Assembly (NCBI GenBank): GCA_902494815.1 | Contig: CABUVB010000005.1 | Span: 1 to 33,819 of the forward strand | DNA: 33,819 bases | Source: an uncultured Collinsella sp. | GTDB taxonomy: Bacteria; Actinomycetota; Coriobacteriia; Coriobacteriales; Coriobacteriaceae | Direction: 5' to 3' | In this document: positions 31,001-33,819 of the stretch, in pieces | How positions within the stretch are numbered: the first letter of the stretch is position 1 | Layout of the letters: the number at the start of each line of letters is the position of its first letter | Notes under the pieces: generated by a model | The model's input: the letters and a program-made list of their open reading frames with translations, nothing else | Databases searched by the model: none | What the model was told of the DNA's origin: nothing | Position numbers and translations under genes: made by a program

Positions 31001-32475
31001 GCCACGATGCATATCTCACCGACGAGATCGCGCGCATGATGGGCGAGATGGGCTCCAAGGTTCCGATGATGATCAAGCTCGATGAGAGCGACGTCGCCGG
31101 TCCCATGGGCATTCGCGTGCGTTCGTTTATCGAGTCGGTCAACCGTCGTCGCGCGGAGGAGCGTGCCGAGGGCGCCCGGGTGCACGCGGTCCATCCGCTC
31201 GACGACCCGTATAAGGTCAAGTACACCAAGCGCGACCGGCACGACAAGATCGCGCTGGTCCCCAACACCTCCCATGCGTTCTGCAGGCTCATGACCGCGG
31301 CGATGCGCAATCAGGGCGTGCGCGCCGAGGCCCTTGATATCGGGCGCGAGGATGCCATCCGCCTGGGCAAACGCTATGTGCACAACGACATCTGCTTCCC
31401 CGCGCAAATCGTGATCGGCGAGGCGCTCGCGGCACTCGAGAGCGGTAAGTACGACCCGCACGACGTCGCCGTGGTGACTGGCAAGTATATCGGCGACTGC
31501 CGCCTGACGCACTACATGCCCCTGCTGCGCCGCGCGCTCGACGACGCGGGATACGACTATGTCCCGGTGCTCACCAACGACGACGTCGATGCCCACAATG
31601 CGCATCCGGGCTTCAAGCTCGGCCTTGGCCCGAGCATCCAGATCGCCTACGGTCTTCCCATGATCGATGCCCTCGAGGCCATGCTTAGGCGCATCCGTCC
31701 CTACGAGCTCGAGAAGGGCGCGGCGGACGCTGCGTTCGACCGCGCGCTCGATGAGGTTATCGAGGGCATGGAGCGCTCCGGGCTGAGAGGCCAGGCGACG
31801 GGCTTCAAACGCGCGCTTGCGATCATGGACGCCGTTCCGTACGACCGCTCGAACCCGCATCCGACCGTTCTCATCGTGGGCGAGTACCTGCTCAATTTCC
31901 ATCTCGGCGCCAACCACGAGATCGAGCGCTACCTCGAGGACAACGGGCTCGAGGTCATCGAGGCGCGCATGACCGACGTGATCCGCAAGACCTATTTCTA
32001 CAAGCATGCGCAGTCGCGCGAGTTCCACGTCGACCTGTCGCTGCCCGAAAAGGCCTGGTACGCCACGGCGGACAACCTGTTCGAGCTCGCGCACGACCGT
32101 TGCGACCGCCTGGGCGCGGCGAGCCCGCTCTACGAGCCGCCGACGCGCATGCCCGAGCTCGTGCGCGCGAGCGATAAGATCCTGCACCATACGTTCGATG
32201 CGGGCGAGGGCGTGCTGATTCCCGCGGAGATCCTCGAGCACGCCAAGCGCGGCTGCCGCAACTTCGTGATCCTGCAGCCGTTCGGGTGTCTGCCCAACCA
32301 TGTCGTGGGGCGCGGGCTCATCCATGCGCTCAAGGAGCAGTATCCCACGGCGCAGTTCCTGCCGCTCGACTACGATCCCGACGTGAGCTTCGCCAACGTG
32401 GAGAACCGTCTTCAGATGCTCATCATGAACGCCAAGGCGCAGGGGTGCGGTGAGGCGCATGGCGAGACCGCGTAA
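28036..32475 (+). CDS. Fused acyl-CoA dehydratase activase / 2-hydroxyacyl-CoA dehydratase-like protein
   Basis: A 1479-residue multidomain protein. Two BadF/BadG/BcrA/BcrD ATPase modules occupy about residues 3-265 and 335-595; each starts with a DxGSTTTK phosphate loop. The [4Fe-4S] cysteines known from HgdC-type activators are kept in both: Cys130 and Cys171, then Cys464 and Cys503. A CX2CX3CX18C cluster follows (627, 630, 634, 653). From about 715 comes a DUF2229-type region (TIGIPRVLEFWD), and from about 1050 to the end a dehydratase-like part. Activators of this type inject electrons into 2-hydroxyacyl-CoA dehydratases or benzoyl-CoA reductases under anoxic conditions. The substrate is unknown. 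Confidence 0.88.
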   Translation: MALLVGLDVGSTTTKVYAMHEDMTEAWWGYRRHGACQTASVRAMLGELAERFPHESLRVAVTGSGARDIATALGASYVQEVVANALAISRFYPQTRCAIELGGQDAKMIFFRTNDKGDIEVADMRMNGSCAGGTGAFIDEMAKLMGVGTESGEFEQLASRGTTVHEVSGRCGVYAKTDIQPLLNEGIPTTDLALSALHAVARQTIGGLAQGIDIEPPVIFEGGTLAYNPTLVRVFREQLNLSDDQVIVPRDPQIMVARGAALSLTDMFASSQPIDLPDAFVRLDKLETVAPASGEGRLAQPFFATSAEQADFTARHGKETPAKGPDAYAPGETVRVALGIDSGSTTTKFALVDEAGELVDSFYASNNGRPLDVAQQGLVSLKNRWETAGVTLAIDAVGTTGYGEELFARAFHADYHTVETVAHARAACTCVPDATFVLDIGGQDMKAIWLNHGVLTDIVVNEACSAGCGSFLEGFAKNLGIAVEDIATEAFSSKAPAVLGSRCTVFMNSSVVSEQRRGKGPGDIMAGLCRSIIENVFTKVIRVSNLNRLGDKVVVQGGTFRNDAVLRAFEQYLGKPVTRAPHPGLMGAIGIALLAREECRKGDAGTSFIGLDAVERFEHREFGGVTCRRCNNRCQRAVVAFGDGSLYVTGNRCPRGGAISWDELVREVPAAEELRPQGTCEAQAPGTGRDRTAAAPNLFVDREKLLFESYPTVPVCGGRDVTIGIPRVLEFWDTMPFWSTFFSTLGFKVRVSGRSTKAMYERGLAHVTSDTVCFPAKLVHGHIRNLVDAGVDRIFMPIITTVPTENTASTSEWMCAVVKGYPYVMRNSDNPEERFGVPFDTPLFHWYDEGDRNRQLKAWCKETFDIDADLVAKATEQADRAQQTFENQLQLRGRQVLENVREDGGYAVVIASRPYHNDPLVNHGLPKLFSERGIPVLTPDAVPGVCNVDLSNSRIDIVNNYHARMLSCAVIVASTPELELVQMGSFGCGHDAYLTDEIARMMGEMGSKVPMMIKLDESDVAGPMGIRVRSFIESVNRRRAEERAEGARVHAVHPLDDPYKVKYTKRDRHDKIALVPNTSHAFCRLMTAAMRNQGVRAEALDIGREDAIRLGKRYVHNDICFPAQIVIGEALAALESGKYDPHDVAVVTGKYIGDCRLTHYMPLLRRALDDAGYDYVPVLTNDDVDAHNAHPGFKLGLGPSIQIAYGLPMIDALEAMLRRIRPYELEKGAADAAFDRALDEVIEGMERSGLRGQATGFKRALAIMDAVPYDRSNPHPTVLIVGEYLLNFHLGANHEIERYLEDNGLEVIEARMTDVIRKTYFYKHAQSREFHVDLSLPEKAWYATADNLFELAHDRCDRLGAASPLYEPPTRMPELVRASDKILHHTFDAGEGVLIPAEILEHAKRGCRNFVILQPFGCLPNHVVGRGLIHALKEQYPTAQFLPLDYDPDVSFANVENRLQMLIMNAKAQGCGEAHGETA

Positions 32476-33148
32476 GGACGCCGATGCGCCCGATGCGCGC
32501 ACCCGTATCATCGAGGCGTTTTGGGAGCTCATCGAGAACAACAGCATCTTCGAGCTGTCGGTTGGCGAGGTGACCCGCGCCGCCCAGTGCAATCGCGGAA
32601 CGTTTTACTACTATTTTCACGATTTCGATGAACTCGTCGCCATCGCCATAGCCCAGCTGCTGCAGGATAACGAGCTCATCACCGATGCCCTCTGGCATTT
32701 TTCGAGCGAGGGCGACCTTTCGGCGTTCGACCGGCGCGACGTCCGCTGCCTGCTGCGGCGCATCGTCATCACCATGAGGGCGGGTGCCGCCGAGCAGGTC
32801 GTGCAGGGCATCCATACGATCATCATCGACCGCGTGAGAGAGATCGTCCACCCCGACGGAGAAGAGCTCAAGGCAGATTCGAGCTTTGCGGTGGGCTTTC
32901 TGGTCTCGGGCATCATGGGCTTTGTGATGGCGGTCGGCTTTGCCCGGGAGGGCGGCGAGGAGATAGACCTCGAGCAGCTGGGGGACAGCGCGTGCGCGTA
33001 CCTGAGGGCGGTCGCCATGCAGACGGTGGAAACGGTCGCGCAAGTCGAGGGCGTCGATACATCCGAGCTGCTCGAACGCGTCTCCAAGGAGGCCGATGCC
33101 TATCGCGCATCGCGTGCGACGAGTCCCGACGTGGTGAAAGACGTCTAG
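32459..33148 (+). CDS. TetR-family transcriptional regulator
   Basis: A 229-residue regulator. Residues about 12-60 form the TetR helix-turn-helix (TRIIEAFWELI, then VGEVTRAAQCNRGTFYYYFHD), with an unrecognised ligand domain after it. I start at the ATG at 32459 (MARPRKD), with GGTGAGG upstream; GTG at 32450 is the alternative. The start overlaps the end of the activase gene by 17 bases, which suggests co-expression. It probably binds the palindrome at 27966-27986 and controls its own operon. Confidence 0.9.
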   Translation: MARPRKDADAPDARTRIIEAFWELIENNSIFELSVGEVTRAAQCNRGTFYYYFHDFDELVAIAIAQLLQDNELITDALWHFSSEGDLSAFDRRDVRCLLRRIVITMRAGAAEQVVQGIHTIIIDRVREIVHPDGEELKADSSFAVGFLVSGIMGFVMAVGFAREGGEEIDLEQLGDSACAYLRAVAMQTVETVAQVEGVDTSELLERVSKEADAYRASRATSPDVVKDV

Positions 33149-33340
33149 GGTTTCTCTTGCGGGGCGCCTGTCGCGCATCGCGCGGTGAGTCCCGCGATGC
33201 GGTCATAACCTGCATTCATGTGAGCCGGGTTTATAGATATTCCTCCAGCTGTTAACATAGACAGCCTGTGGGTAAAGAGACAAAAGCGCCGCCGACGGGC
33301 GGGCGTTTTGATTTCGATGAACTCATGTAAGGAAACGAGC

Positions 33341-33819
33341 ATGTTAGATAGATTTACCGATCGAGCGCGCAAGGTCATGTCGATGGCCAAACAGGAGGCG
33401 CTCGATCTGCACTCAAATAAGGTGGGCACCGAGCACCTGCTGCTCGCACTCGCCAAGGAGGACGAGGGCATCGCTGCCGAGGCGCTGCGCTCGCTTGATA
33501 TCTCCTACGACGACATCATGGACACCCTCAAGGAGGTCCAGACCACGGTTCCCGAGCCCAGCGAGGAGACCGAGGCTGCCAAGCTTGCCTTTACGCCGCT
33601 CGTCATTAGCGTGATGGAGCGCTCCTTCCGCGTGGCACGTGAGAACAACCAGACCTACGTGTCGACCGAGCACTTGCTGATTGGCATCGTCGAAGAGGGT
33701 AACGGCATGGCCATGGACATCCTCATGCGCCTGGGTGTGTCGTCCGCCTCCATCAAAAAGGCTATCGAGAAACTCACCGCCAAGGACCAGGACAAGAAGC
33801 GTCCGCTCGCCGGCGCCGG
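33341..33819 (+). CDS. clpC: ATP-dependent Clp protease ATPase subunit ClpC (N-terminal part)
   Basis: The first 159 residues of a ClpC-type unfoldase; the gene runs off the window. Both repeats of the Clp N-domain are visible: FTDRARKVMSMAKQEAL and GTEHLLLALAKEDEG, then FTPLVISVMERSFRVA and STEHLLIGIVEEGNGMA. It hands substrates to ClpP and often controls stress regulators. AAGGAAA lies 6-12 bases before the ATG. The upstream gap 33149-33340 holds a GC-rich hairpin with TTTTG (33280-33311) but no CtsR site that I recognise. Confidence 0.95.
   Translation, partial: MLDRFTDRARKVMSMAKQEALDLHSNKVGTEHLLLALAKEDEGIAAEALRSLDISYDDIMDTLKEVQTTVPEPSEETEAAKLAFTPLVISVMERSFRVARENNQTYVSTEHLLIGIVEEGNGMAMDILMRLGVSSASIKKAIEKLTAKDQDKKRPLAGA

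Noticed and set aside
30013..32592. 859-codon open frame opposite the giant activase gene
   Set aside because: Same cause: a GC-rich shadow with no recognisable motif and Arg/His/Val-rich composition.

Overview
The window looks like a chromosomal segment of a Coriobacteriia gut actinobacterium, most likely Collinsella or a close relative. The reasons are the GC-rich coding with strong shadow ORFs, the gene order, a greA-lysS pair whose LysRS carries an extra tRNA-binding domain, and GC-rich hairpins in most gaps. The genus is inferred from general knowledge; no database was searched. Almost everything reads as core metabolism on the + strand. Exceptions on the - strand are asnB with its leader and a tRNA-Val. 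No transposase, phage gene or CRISPR array is visible.

Layout: (1) 1-2303, the tail of a structured, possibly 6S-like RNA, then groES-groEL. (2) 2304-2870, a large nested inverted repeat followed by an FMN riboswitch. (3) 2872-6163, a riboflavin ECF transporter: RibU, one polypeptide holding both ATPases, and EcfT, joined by start/stop overlaps. (4) 6194-7095, two tandem pyridoxamine-oxidase-like flavin-binding paralogues, ended by a strong terminator. (5) 7230-12241, argC-argJ-argB-argD behind ArgR-box-like palindromes. (6) 12329-12701, a patch of hairpins, tRNA-like T-arm fragments, a 26-bp direct repeat and an intact tRNA-Val(UAC). (7) 12759-14893, asnB on the - strand, preceded by a putative leader peptide whose end overlaps an intrinsic terminator. 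(8) 15027-20440, a MurE-like ligase, a HAD phosphatase, murI, rph, an XTP/dITP pyrophosphatase and dtd. (9) 20474-24901, veg, ispE, tRNA-Pro(CGG), tatA, greA and lysS. (10) 24902-27754, repeats and terminators around a ThrE-type exporter and a DUF2798 membrane protein. (11) 27921-33148, a perfect 21-bp palindrome, a 1479-residue fused acyl-CoA dehydratase activase/dehydratase-like protein and a TetR regulator overlapping its 3' end. (12) 33341-33819, the 5' end of clpC, cut by the window edge.

Functional links: the FMN riboswitch ties riboflavin uptake to flavin status, and the two downstream proteins belong to a flavin-binding fold. The arg genes take N-acetylglutamate to N-acetylornithine with acetyl recycling by ArgJ. 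MurE-like and MurI both serve peptidoglycan synthesis. The palindrome, the giant protein and the TetR gene look like a self-contained, locally regulated unit. The parts most worth a second look are the asnB leader, the palindrome/giant activase/TetR unit, the LysRS C-terminal domain, the nested inverted repeat after groEL, the tRNA-fragment patch, and the hairpins that share a GGGACAGGTT loop.
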